A stretch of DNA of 33,644 nucleotides, taken from contig LRTP01000562.1 in NCBI GenBank assembly GCA_001550305.1, positions 1 to 33,644 on the forward strand, given 5' to 3'. The DNA is from Streptomyces diastatochromogenes. GTDB lineage: Bacteria > Actinomycetota > Actinomycetes > Streptomycetales > Streptomycetaceae. Position 1 is the stretch's first letter; every line of letters starts with the position of its first letter. Positions 1-8,717 of this stretch are shown here, one piece after another. A model generated the notes under the pieces. It saw only the letters and a list, made by a program, of their open reading frames with translations, searched no databases and had not been told where the DNA came from. Both the position numbers and the translations under genes were made by a program.

Positions 1-30
1 GGCCCCGGCGGAACAGAATCCGCCGGGGCC
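1..30. terminator. Hairpin terminator downstream of argG
   Basis: A perfect 12-bp inverted repeat (GGCCCCGGCGGA and its complement) encloses the 6-nt loop ACAGAA. It lies 33 bp beyond the argG stop codon, where an intrinsic terminator is expected. Streptomyces terminators often lack a U-tract. The sequence left of the window is not visible, so it may also serve a convergent neighbour. Confidence 0.8.
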
Positions 31-63
31 CGCCGCTCGGGGACGTACGACCGGTGACCCGCG

Positions 64-1547
<1,484 letters not shown>

Positions 1548-1653
1548 GGCCACCCTGCCGACGGTCAGCCGCCCCGCCGATGAGGAAGTGACCGAGACCA
1601 CAAAGAAAACGATGCCGTTTCGATAGCGTCGGAGCTACGCTGACGATACCGAA

Positions 1654-1676
1654 GTGAACGAAACCGTTTCGTTCAC
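1654..1676. promoter_or_regulatory. Perfect 10-bp-arm palindrome upstream of luxR-type gene
   Basis: GTGAACGAAA and its exact complement TTTCGTTCAC are separated by CCG. It lies 68 bp before the regulator start at 1745. Size and symmetry fit an operator for a dimeric repressor of TetR or LacI type; the cognate protein is not identifiable. It probably overlaps or follows the promoter of the downstream gene. Confidence 0.6.
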
Positions 1677-1744
1677 AGGGAGTGCGGTGGCGGACACCCG
1701 ACCCACGTCGGCGGGCGCCCCCACCCTCACGAAGGGCGCCCGTC

Positions 1745-2443
1745 ATGACCTCCGTACTCGTCATGCACAGCCAGTCCCTGCACCGGCTCGGTCTGCACAT
1801 GCTGCTGACGGCCGAGCCCGACCTGACCGTCGTCGGCGAGGCGACGAGTGGCACCGAGGCGGTCCGCGTGAGCGCCGCGCTCGGTCCCGACGTCGTCGTG
1901 ATGGGCGACCACGCAGCCGATCCGAACGGCGTCGAGGCCATCCGCCGCATCACCCGGTCCCTCACCCCGCTTCCGGCGCCCGAGCCCGTCAGAGCCGGCG
2001 GGCGCCCTCCGCGCGTACTGGTCCTGACTCCCAGCGGCCACGAGGGGTACGCCTACGCGGCACTGCGCGCCGGAGCCGGTGGGTTCCTCCCCCAGGACGC
2101 CACCCCCGACGAACTGACCGCGGCCGTCCGTATCGTGGCCGCCGGTGACGCCGTCACCACTCCCGGCGTCACCCGTGCGCTCATCGACGCCGTCCGCCAG
2201 GAGCGCCCGGCCCGCACCACCGAGCGGGAAACAGGGCTCGACATGCTCACCGAGCGAGAACGCGACGTCCTCACCGCCGTCGCCTCCGGCTGGTCCAACG
2301 CCGAGATCGCCACGCGGCTGTCCATCGCGCCGACCACCGTCAAGTCACACGTCAGCCACATCCTCGCCAAGATCGGCGCCCGCGCCCGCGTACAGGCGGT
2401 GGCCTTCGCCTACGAGTCGGGCCTGGTGCGACCGGCCGCCTGA
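1745..2443 (+). CDS. Orphan LuxR/NarL-type regulator with degenerate receiver
   Basis: A 232-residue DNA-binding regulator with a response-regulator-like N-terminus (about 1-125) and a LuxR helix-turn-helix (about 168-230, LTERERDVL...NAEIA...TVKSHVSHILAKI). Start ATG 1745 is chosen because residue 1 then begins the first beta strand and AAGGG lies nine bases upstream; an ATG at 1682 would add a Pro/Arg-rich leader. The phosphorylation pocket is degraded: the usual acidic pair is HS (8-9), the phospho-acceptor position aligns with Gly54, next to Asp55, and the conserved Lys is Gln117. A Pro-rich insert lies at 73-90. No sensor kinase is adjacent. It probably works without phosphorylation. Confidence 0.85.
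   Translation: MTSVLVMHSQSLHRLGLHMLLTAEPDLTVVGEATSGTEAVRVSAALGPDVVVMGDHAADPNGVEAIRRITRSLTPLPAPEPVRAGGRPPRVLVLTPSGHEGYAYAALRAGAGGFLPQDATPDELTAAVRIVAAGDAVTTPGVTRALIDAVRQERPARTTERETGLDMLTERERDVLTAVASGWSNAEIATRLSIAPTTVKSHVSHILAKIGARARVQAVAFAYESGLVRPAA
2381..2404 (+). repeat. Direct repeat copy 1 (3' part of luxR-type gene)
   Basis: 24 bp within the HTH-coding end of the regulator recurs at 2531-2554 with one mismatch, exactly 150 bp downstream. It encodes the ARVQAVA segment of the LuxR C-terminus. Confidence 0.75.
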
Positions 2444-2530
2444 CGCCGACCCCCACCGCACGGCCGCCGACTCCGCGAGCAGGTCCGCGTCGCGGTACCA
2501 CTCTCCATAGGCCACGCCTCCCCCTCGCGC

Positions 2531-2554
2531 CGCGCCCGCGTGCAGGCGGTGGCC
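2531..2554 (+). repeat. Direct repeat copy 2 (intergenic remnant)
   Basis: Second copy of the 24-bp repeat, in the gap between the convergent luxR-type and lacI-type genes, ending 13 bp before the lacI-type stop codon. It may be a relic of a duplicated or second luxR 3' end. Confidence 0.7.
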
Positions 2555-2566
2555 CCAAAACGCCTG

Positions 2567-3598
2567 TCAGACGCGCTCCGCGGTGGTGCCACGCAGGACG
2601 AGCCGTGGGGTCAGTACGACCTCGCGGGACTCGGTGCGGCCCTGGTCCAGGCGCTCGACGGCGGCGATCACCGCATGCCGGGCCTGCTCACGGGCGCTCT
2701 GGCTGACCGTGGTCAGATTGAAACAGCTCAGGCGGGAGAGGGCGTCGTCGTCGTAGCCGACCACGGACACCTCGCCCGGAACGGCGACCCCGGCACGGGA
2801 CAGAGCGGCCAGGACGCCGATGGCGGACTGGTCGTTGAACGCGACGATGGCGGTGGGGAGTTCGGCGCCGTCGAGCAGCTGGCGGGCGGCACGTTCGCCG
2901 GCCGCCTCGGTGTTGTCGCCGCGCAGAACCCCGATGTGCGCGTCCAGGCCGTGACGGCGCATGGCGGCGCGGTAGCCGCGGCGACGGTCGGTGGCGATGA
3001 CCCCCTTGCCGCCGTCGACGTAGGTGATCGCACGGTGGCCGAGCTCCACCAGGTGGTCGACCACCTGGCCGACCCCGTCGTCGTCGGCCGAGCGGACGAC
3101 ATCGAGGTCGGCGTCGGCGATCCGGCGGCCGACAGCGATGACCGGAGCCTTGCGGTCCAGCGCCGCGAGTGCGTCCCCCGAGGCGGTCGGGCCGAGCAGG
3201 ATCAGAGCCTCGCTGCGGAAGGCCAGCAGCGTCTCGACGGCGGTGTGTTCGTCGCGGGTGCGGGTCTGGGTGCTGAGGACGAGGTCGTAGCCGACCTCCT
3301 CGGCGGCCGTGTGGAGGTGCTCGACCAGGTCCGCGTGGAAGGGGCTGTGGATGTCGACCATGACGCCGAGCAGCCGGGTGCGTCTGCTGGCCAGCAGACT
3401 GGCGGTGCGGTCCACCTGGTAACCGAGCTCGGCGGCGGCTTTCAGGACGCGTTGCCGGGTGCGTTCGCTGGGGCCGGGCACACCACGCAGCACCAGGGAG
3501 ACGGACGCGGTGGACACGCCCACGCGGGCGGCCACGTCCTCCAGCCGGGGGCGTTTGCTCGCGCCGTCCCTGCGACTCGCGGAAGCGTCGTCGTCCAC
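2567..3598 (-). CDS. LacI-family transcriptional repressor
   Basis: A 343-residue repressor with an N-terminal LacI HTH and hinge (PRLEDVAARVGVSTASVSLVL), followed by a periplasmic-binding-protein-like sugar domain starting near LLGVMVDIHSPFHADLVEHL and ending in the family-typical TVSQSARE and PRLVLRGTT. The start is the GTG at 3598, preceded by GGGAGG six bases upstream; an ATG at 3646 would add an unlikely 16-residue leader. It is divergent from the sugar-binding/isomerase operon, and the palindrome TTAAAGCGCTTTAA between them has the form of a LacI-family operator. It probably represses that operon and itself, with a sugar or sugar derivative as inducer. The inducer cannot be told from the sequence. 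Confidence 0.95.
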   Translation of the reverse strand: MDDDASASRRDGASKRPRLEDVAARVGVSTASVSLVLRGVPGPSERTRQRVLKAAAELGYQVDRTASLLASRRTRLLGVMVDIHSPFHADLVEHLHTAAEEVGYDLVLSTQTRTRDEHTAVETLLAFRSEALILLGPTASGDALAALDRKAPVIAVGRRIADADLDVVRSADDDGVGQVVDHLVELGHRAITYVDGGKGVIATDRRRGYRAAMRRHGLDAHIGVLRGDNTEAAGERAARQLLDGAELPTAIVAFNDQSAIGVLAALSRAGVAVPGEVSVVGYDDDALSRLSCFNLTTVSQSAREQARHAVIAAVERLDQGRTESREVVLTPRLVLRGTTAERV

Positions 3599-3633
3599 TC
3601 GCACCTCCCGGCAGTTCTCCTCGGGCAACACCC

Positions 3634-3662
3634 TTGACACGTTCACGAAACGAGCCGATAGT
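3634..3662 (+). promoter_or_regulatory. Promoter of the sugar operon
   Basis: TTGACA (3634-3639) and GATAGT (3657-3662) are separated by 17 bp, putting +1 near 3669. The operator palindrome begins about two bases later, the classic position for repression. The leader to the ATG at 4043 would be about 370 nt, which is unusually long. Confidence 0.65.
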
Positions 3663-3663
3663 A
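3658..3663 (-). promoter_or_regulatory. Possible -10 of the lacI-type gene
   Basis: On the minus strand TACTAT resembles a -10, with +1 near 3651 and a leader of about 53 nt. No convincing -35 is seen. The operator would lie just upstream of this -10, consistent with autorepression. Confidence 0.35.
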
Positions 3664-3670
3664 CCAGGAC

Positions 3671-3684
3671 TTAAAGCGCTTTAA
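3671..3684. promoter_or_regulatory. LacI-family operator palindrome
   Basis: TTAAAGCGCTTTAA is a perfect 14-bp palindrome centred on CG, the form bound by LacI-family repressors. It stands out as AT-rich in this GC-rich DNA and lies between the lacI-type gene and the operon it probably controls. Confidence 0.8.
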
Positions 3685-4042
3685 ATTGTCCTGACGTTCC
3701 AACGAAGTCAGCTCGGACTGCTCCGGCTCCCGGCATTCCGAGCCCGGCCACATCACCGTCCCGCAGACCGAGTTCCCCGAGCCACCGCACCGTCTCGACC
3801 CCGGGACGGTCATCGCCCCCGAGGCCACCGACTCCACCGGGTCCAGGGCCTGTATCCGGCTTCCAACAGCTTCCGGGCACCCCACCGCTTCTGAGCCCCG
3901 CCGCACCCGATGCGGCAGGTCTCTGCCGCGCACCGCGCCCCGACCGAGGCCGCCGCGGCCTCCCCGGCCCCATCCAGCAGTCGCGAATCCACAGCCCACT
4001 GCCCGTCACTCCCTCTCACTTGCACAGCGAGGTGCACGCGCC
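3685..4042 (+). other. Long leader region without recognised gene
   Basis: About 358 bp between the operator and the sugar-binding lipoprotein start. A frame is open across much of it on the plus strand, but it has no recognisable domain, no clear start with ribosome site and no similarity I can name. I read it as a long 5' untranslated leader, possibly a remnant gene. Confidence 0.4.
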
Positions 4043-5071
4043 ATGAGCCACACATCCCTTCCCCGGTCTCCCCGACTCCGCAGAATCGCCCCCGTCCTGG
4101 CGGTGACCGCCGCGGCCGCTCTCACCCTCGCCGGCTGTTCCAGCAGCTCCGGCGGGAAGAAGGCCGCGGAGAGCGGGGCCGCGGTGTCGGCCGGCAAGGC
4201 CGACACCCCCCGCATGACGATCGCCATGGTCACCCACGCACCCTCCGGCGACACCTTCTGGGACACCATCCGCAAGGGCGCCGAGGCCGCCGCCGCCAAG
4301 GACAACGTCAAGCTCATCTACTCCAACGACGAGACCGCCGCCGACCAGGCCAACCTCGTGCAGAACGCGATCGACCAGAAGGTCGACGGCATCGCGGTCA
4401 CCCTCGCCAAGCCCGACGCCATGAAGGCCGTGGTCGCCAAGGCCGAGGCGGCCGGCATCCCGGTCGTCGGCTTCAACGCCGGCCTGTCCGAATGGAAGAA
4501 GCAGGGGCTGCTGTCGTTCTTCGGTCAGGACGAGTCCGTCTCCGGCCAGGCTCTCGGCACCAAGCTGAACGACACCGGCGCCAAGCACGCCCTGTGCGTC
4601 GTGCAGGCCCAGGGGGACGTCAACCTGGAACAGCGGTGCGCCGGTGTGAAGAAGACCTTCAGCGGCACGACCGACAACCTCTACGTCAACGGCACCGACA
4701 TGCCGTCCGTGAAGTCGACGATCACCGCCAAGCTCGCGCAGGACAAGTCCATCGACGAGGTCGTCACGCTCGGCGCCCCGTTCGCGCTGACGGCCGCGCA
4801 GGCGACGTCCGAGTCCGGCAGCAAGGCGAAGGTCGCGACCTTCGACCTCAACAAGGACCTCATCTCCGCCATCGAGAAGGGCAGCATCCAGTTCGCGGTC
4901 GACCAGCAGCCCTACCTCCAGGGCTACCTGGCCGTCGACTCGCTGTGGCTCTACAAGACGAACGGCAACTACAGCGGCGGCGGCGAACAGCCGATCCTGA
5001 CCGGCCCGGCCTTCGTCGACAAGTCCAACGTCGACACCGTCGCCCAGTTCGCCGCCAAGGGCACCCGGTGA
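4043..5071 (+). CDS. Sugar ABC transporter substrate-binding lipoprotein
   Basis: A 342-residue periplasmic-binding protein of the ribose/galactose class. The N-terminus is a lipoprotein signal with Arg-rich start and lipobox LAGC, Cys32 being the lipidated residue. The mature part has the family pattern MTIAMVTHAPSGDTFWD, then VDGIAVTLAKPDAM and GIPVVGFNAG. ATG 4043 has GAGG upstream. It is the first gene of the operon behind the LacI operator. Its stop overlaps a GTG (GTGA) that begins a short permease-like stub, so a permease and ATPase should follow but do not. Presence of an isomerase and a dehydrogenase downstream suggests a sugar or polyol such as inositol; the substrate is not shown by sequence. 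Confidence 0.93.
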   Translation: MSHTSLPRSPRLRRIAPVLAVTAAAALTLAGCSSSSGGKKAAESGAAVSAGKADTPRMTIAMVTHAPSGDTFWDTIRKGAEAAAAKDNVKLIYSNDETAADQANLVQNAIDQKVDGIAVTLAKPDAMKAVVAKAEAAGIPVVGFNAGLSEWKKQGLLSFFGQDESVSGQALGTKLNDTGAKHALCVVQAQGDVNLEQRCAGVKKTFSGTTDNLYVNGTDMPSVKSTITAKLAQDKSIDEVVTLGAPFALTAAQATSESGSKAKVATFDLNKDLISAIEKGSIQFAVDQQPYLQGYLAVDSLWLYKTNGNYSGGGEQPILTGPAFVDKSNVDTVAQFAAKGTR

Positions 5072-5214
5072 GGACCAGGACCCAGCAGGCCGAGCCGGCG
5101 GTGACCACACCGCCGGCCCCCGGCCCCAAGGAGACCGACGGGCCGACCGCGCGGCGCTCCCTGACGCGCGTCCTTCCCCGGGCATCAAGAGCGAGATCTC
5201 GCTCGGGCACGTAA
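5068..5214 (+). pseudogene. Probable stub of ABC permease gene
   Basis: A GTG at 5068 overlaps the lipoprotein stop as GTGA, typical of translational coupling in sugar ABC operons. The 48-codon product is a Pro/Thr-rich cytoplasmic head ending in ARRSLTRVLPR, which resembles the stretch just before the first membrane helix of RbsC-type permeases, and then becomes Arg/Ser-rich and stops. No transmembrane segment exists. I infer an internal deletion that removed the rest of the permease and the ATPase gene. It could instead be a chance open frame. Confidence 0.5.
5189..5204. repeat. 16-bp perfect palindrome at the stub end
   Basis: GAGCGAGATCTCGCTC is an uninterrupted 16-bp palindrome near the end of the permease stub. 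It could be a recombination scar, a protein site or part of a hairpin. The 216 bp from here to the next start at 5421 hold no gene I recognise; an 11-bp tandem repeat (GGGCACCGCCG) lies near 5335-5360. Confidence 0.55.
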
Positions 5215-5420
5215 AGGCCCCCACGCGCAGGGCGGACATGACGTGGCGGCATCCCGGCGCACAAGGCGGTCCACCAGCCTCCGCCCGTCTCCACCCGCCT
5301 CCCGCACGCGGCGGCGGCCCATCTCCGCCCACCGCCGGGCACCGCCGGGCACCGCCGCTGGACCGAGGACGTCCTGCCCCGACGCTCCACCGTCTCCCCG
5401 TGACCGGAAGGCACACTCTC

Positions 5421-6278
5421 GTGAAGATCGCCCTCGACCCCTACATGATCCGCAACGTTCCGCTCCTCGAACTGCCCGCTGTGGTCGCCGAGTTGGGCTA
5501 CGAATGGATCGAACTCTCCCCCCGGGAGGACTTCATCCCCTTCTTCCGGCACCCGCGCGTCGACGACGCGACCGTACGGAAGTTCCGCAAGGCGCTGGAC
5601 TCGGCGGGCGTCGGCGTCTCCTCCGTTCTGCCCCTGTTCCGCTGGTCGGGACCGGACGAGGAGGCCCGGCAGGCCGCCGTCCGCTACTGGAAGCGCGCCA
5701 TCCGGATCACCGCCGATCTCGGCGTGGACAGCATGATCTCCGAGCTCAACGGCCGGCCCGAGGATCCGGACCGCAGCGAGGCCCAGTTCTGGAAGTCGAT
5801 GGACGAGCTGCTGCCGCTCCTGGAGCAGGAGGGCATCCGCCTCACCCTGGAGCCGCACCCCGACGACTTCATCGAGAACGGCCACGACGCGATCAACCTG
5901 ATCCGCGGCATCAACCACCCGAACGTCAGCTTCCTGTACTGCGCTCCGCACACCTTCCACATCGGCAACGACGCTCCCGGCATCATCAAGCACGCGGGCG
6001 ACCTGCTCACCCACGTCCACCTCGCCGACGCCCTGGACCACACCGCGTCCTCCGGCAACCGCTACATCCTCAACCCGCCCGGCACGTCGGCCCGGATCCA
6101 TCAGCACCTCGACATCGGCCAGGGCGAGGTCGACTTCGACGAACTCTTCCGCGAGCTGCGCGCGCACGGATTCGACGGCACCCTCACGGCCTGTGTCTTC
6201 GCCTGGGAAGAACGCGCCAAGGAGTCCTCCGTCTTCATGCGGAAGAAGATCGACGAGTACCTGGCCACCTGGTCCTGA
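5421..6278 (+). CDS. Sugar phosphate isomerase/epimerase (TIM barrel)
   Basis: A 285-residue xylose-isomerase-like TIM-barrel protein of the IolE/IolI/hydroxypyruvate-isomerase superfamily. Features seen: YEWIELSPRED near the start, SELNG with a candidate metal-ligand Glu, LEPHPDDF, and HVHLADALDH with candidate metal-binding His. These give the usual Glu/Asp/His metal site. Start GTG 5421 is preceded by GGAAGG about nine bases upstream; the frame stays open far upstream but without family similarity. It sits before a Gfo/Idh/MocA dehydrogenase and a second isomerase, an arrangement known from inositol and keto-sugar catabolism. The exact substrate is unknown. Confidence 0.88.
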   Translation: MKIALDPYMIRNVPLLELPAVVAELGYEWIELSPREDFIPFFRHPRVDDATVRKFRKALDSAGVGVSSVLPLFRWSGPDEEARQAAVRYWKRAIRITADLGVDSMISELNGRPEDPDRSEAQFWKSMDELLPLLEQEGIRLTLEPHPDDFIENGHDAINLIRGINHPNVSFLYCAPHTFHIGNDAPGIIKHAGDLLTHVHLADALDHTASSGNRYILNPPGTSARIHQHLDIGQGEVDFDELFRELRAHGFDGTLTACVFAWEERAKESSVFMRKKIDEYLATWS

Positions 6279-6362
6279 CGGACCACGACCGCCCCGGCAC
6301 GGACGTCCCGGGTGCGGGCCGACATTCCTTCCTTGTGAACCTTCCTTGAGAGAGGCACCCCC

Positions 6363-7559
6363 ATGACCACGTCCGCCAAACCCCTCTCCGTCGCGGTGAT
6401 CGGCGCCGGTATGGCAGGCCGCAGCCACGCCGCCGGCTACCGCAACGTCAACACGGTCTTCGGCGCCGGTCTGCCGCCGGTCCGGCTGGCCGCGATCGCC
6501 GATGCCAACGTCGAACTCGGTGCGGACGCCGCCCGCCGTTACGGCTTCGAGATGGCACTCCCGAGCTGGGAGGCCGTAGCCGAGGACCCGACGATCGACG
6601 CCGTCAGCATCGTCGTCGGCAACGCGCTGCACCGACCGATCGCCGAGGCACTGGTCGCCGCGGGCAAGCACGTGCTGTGCGAGAAGCCGCTTGCCGGTTC
6701 GTTGGAAGACGCCCGCGCCATGGCCGAGTTGGAGCGCTCCGCCGATGTCGTGACCGCCGTCGGGTACACCTTCCGCCGCTCCCCCGCCATCGCCGCGATC
6801 CGTGAGCACGTCCGGCGTGGCGAGCTGGGTGACCCGACCCTGTTCAGCGGCCGCTACTGGTGCGACTACGCGACCGACCCGAACGGGCCGCTGAGCTGGC
6901 GGTTCAAGGGCGGCCTCGGTTCCGGGGCGCTCGGCGACATCGGCTCACACGTCATCGACGCCGCCGAGTACGTCGCGGGGCCCGTCGCGTCGGTCTCCGG
7001 TGCCTCGCTGTCGACGCAGATCCCCAAGCGGCCCCTGCCGCTGGGCGCGGTCGTGGGGCACAACGCGGCTCCCGTCTCGGACGAGTTCGGTGAGGTCGAG
7101 AACGAGGACACCGCGTCCTTCACCGCCCGCTTCGAGTCCGGTCTCGTCGGCACCTTCTCGGTGACACGCACCGGCTTCGGCCTGCCCAACGGACTGTCCT
7201 TCGACATCCTGGGCGTCGGTGGCCGGGCCGCGTTCGACCAGCACCGGCCCGCCGAGTACCTCTTCGACGACGCCCAGCCCGAGGCTCGTACCCGAGGCGC
7301 GCGTCGGATCATCGCCGGCCCGCAGCTCCCGTACTTCGCGGGCGGGGTCCCGATGGAGGCGCCGGGTGTGGGCGCCAGCAACGCCGACAACTTCACCTAC
7401 CAGGCCCGGGCCTTCCTCGACCAGGTCGCGGGCGTCGCCGAGCCGCTGCCGGCCTGCGCCACATTCGCCGACGCGCTGCGGACCATGGAGATCATCCGGG
7501 CCGTCGTCGAGTCCTCCCTGGGCGGTGGCGCCGCCGTCACGGTTCCGCCCGCCGTCTGA
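6363..7559 (+). CDS. Gfo/Idh/MocA-family oxidoreductase
   Basis: A 398-residue NAD(P)-dependent dehydrogenase of the glucose-fructose oxidoreductase / inositol dehydrogenase family. The Rossmann motif GAGMAG is at residues 14-19, the family EKP motif at 107-109 (Lys108 is catalytic in the family), and GDIGSHVID at 191-199 supplies the Asp192 and His196 of the active site. GAGAGAGG lies upstream of ATG 6363. It probably oxidises a sugar or polyol hydroxyl to a ketone, with the flanking isomerases handling the keto product. It lies between two isomerases in the LacI-controlled operon. Confidence 0.93.
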   Translation: MTTSAKPLSVAVIGAGMAGRSHAAGYRNVNTVFGAGLPPVRLAAIADANVELGADAARRYGFEMALPSWEAVAEDPTIDAVSIVVGNALHRPIAEALVAAGKHVLCEKPLAGSLEDARAMAELERSADVVTAVGYTFRRSPAIAAIREHVRRGELGDPTLFSGRYWCDYATDPNGPLSWRFKGGLGSGALGDIGSHVIDAAEYVAGPVASVSGASLSTQIPKRPLPLGAVVGHNAAPVSDEFGEVENEDTASFTARFESGLVGTFSVTRTGFGLPNGLSFDILGVGGRAAFDQHRPAEYLFDDAQPEARTRGARRIIAGPQLPYFAGGVPMEAPGVGASNADNFTYQARAFLDQVAGVAEPLPACATFADALRTMEIIRAVVESSLGGGAAVTVPPAV

Positions 7560-7594
7560 CCGCCTGCCCCCACCCGCGTCCAAGGAGCACACAC

Positions 7595-8593
7595 ATGGCC
7601 CTCAAGCTCGGCGCCTACACCGCCTGTCTGCACGACCGGCCCCTCACCGAGGCCCTCGACATCCTCAAGGAGAACGGCCTGACCTCCGTGGAGGTCAACA
7701 CCGGCGGCTTCATTCCGTCGCCGCACTGCCCGGTCGACCTGCTGCTGGCCTCGGCCACCGCGCGCGAGGAGTATCTGGCGACCTTCGCCGACCGCGGGAT
7801 GGAACTGACCGGCCTCAACTGCAACGGCAATCCGCTCAACCCGCTCCCCGGCGTCGGCCCGAAGCACGCCGACGACCTGCGACGCACCATCCGCCTCGCC
7901 GGCCTGCTCGGTGTGCGGCACGTGGTGACCATGTCCGGCACACCGGGCTCCGACCCCGACGCCACGTACCCGTCCTGGGTCGTCAACCCCTGGGACGGCG
8001 TCTACATGGACGTCCTGGACTACCAGTGGGGCGTGGCCGTCGAGTTCTGGAAGGAGATCGACGCGCTGGCCCGGGAGAACGACGTCCGGGTCGCCATCGA
8101 GATGCACCCGCACAACCTGGTCTTCTCCCCGGTCACCCTGAAGCGGCTCGTCGACGAGACCGGCGCGACGAACGTGGGCGCGGAGATGGACCCCTCACAC
8201 CTGATGTGGCAGGGCATGGACGTCGTCGCCTGCATCAAGTGGCTGGGCCCGCTGGTGTTCCACGCCGCCGCCAAGGACGCGACGCTCTGCCCCGGCGCCG
8301 ACATCCGTGGCGTGCTGGACACCTCGTTCACCCGCGTGCCCGCGGACGCGCCCGACAAGGTCCTCACCGGCTACGGCTTCTGGTGCAACGCCTGGCCGCA
8401 GAACCCCGCGTGGAAGTTCGTGGCAGTCGGCGTCGGACACGACGTGCCCTACTGGACGGAGTTCCTGCGCGCCCTCGCCGAGATCGACCCGGACATGGCC
8501 GTGAACATAGAACACGAGGACGCCGCCTACTCCCAGACCGAGGGACTGGCCCTGGCCGCCAAAAACCTCCAGAGCGCCGCGACCGCCCTGTAG
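7595..8593 (+). CDS. Second sugar phosphate isomerase/epimerase
   Basis: A 332-residue TIM-barrel protein, clearly of the isomerase/epimerase superfamily but not a close copy of the first. Visible metal-site candidates are Glu in VAIEMHPHN, Asp/His in GAEMDPSHLMWQG, His in VFHAAAKDA and Glu in VNIEHED near the C-terminus. AAGGAG precedes ATG 7595. It is the last gene of the operon, followed by a terminator. Proteins of this size beside Gfo/Idh/MocA enzymes act on keto-inositol or 3-keto sugars in characterised systems; assignment here is by context only. Confidence 0.9.
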   Translation: MALKLGAYTACLHDRPLTEALDILKENGLTSVEVNTGGFIPSPHCPVDLLLASATAREEYLATFADRGMELTGLNCNGNPLNPLPGVGPKHADDLRRTIRLAGLLGVRHVVTMSGTPGSDPDATYPSWVVNPWDGVYMDVLDYQWGVAVEFWKEIDALARENDVRVAIEMHPHNLVFSPVTLKRLVDETGATNVGAEMDPSHLMWQGMDVVACIKWLGPLVFHAAAKDATLCPGADIRGVLDTSFTRVPADAPDKVLTGYGFWCNAWPQNPAWKFVAVGVGHDVPYWTEFLRALAEIDPDMAVNIEHEDAAYSQTEGLALAAKNLQSAATAL

Positions 8594-8609
8594 CTCCCCC
8601 CACCGCACA

Positions 8610-8637
8610 GCCCCGTGCCCACCGACGGGCACGGGGC
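8610..8637 (+). terminator. Terminator of the sugar operon
   Basis: An 11-bp perfect stem (GCCCCGTGCCC and its complement) closes a 6-nt loop, 17 bp after the second isomerase. The DUF3472 gene on the other strand ends at 8718, so it may serve both. Confidence 0.85.
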
Positions 8638-8717
8638 CATCGGCTGCCCCAGGTCACCCGGTCACACGACCGGGAGACAGCCCCGGCCAACCTGTGGCTG
8701 GTTGGAAGGGCAACTTG

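Noticed and set aside
1625..1643. Short inverted repeat AGCGT/ACGCT upstream of the LuxR-type gene
   Set aside because: Only five-base arms; expected by chance in GC-rich DNA.
5333..5362. Tandem GGGCACCGCCG repeats
   Set aside because: Two copies of a low-complexity GC unit; likely replication slippage, no sign of function.
4860..6809. 649-codon minus-strand frame across the sugar operon
   Set aside because: Opposite strand of well-supported isomerase and dehydrogenase genes; Gly/Val/Asp-rich filler.
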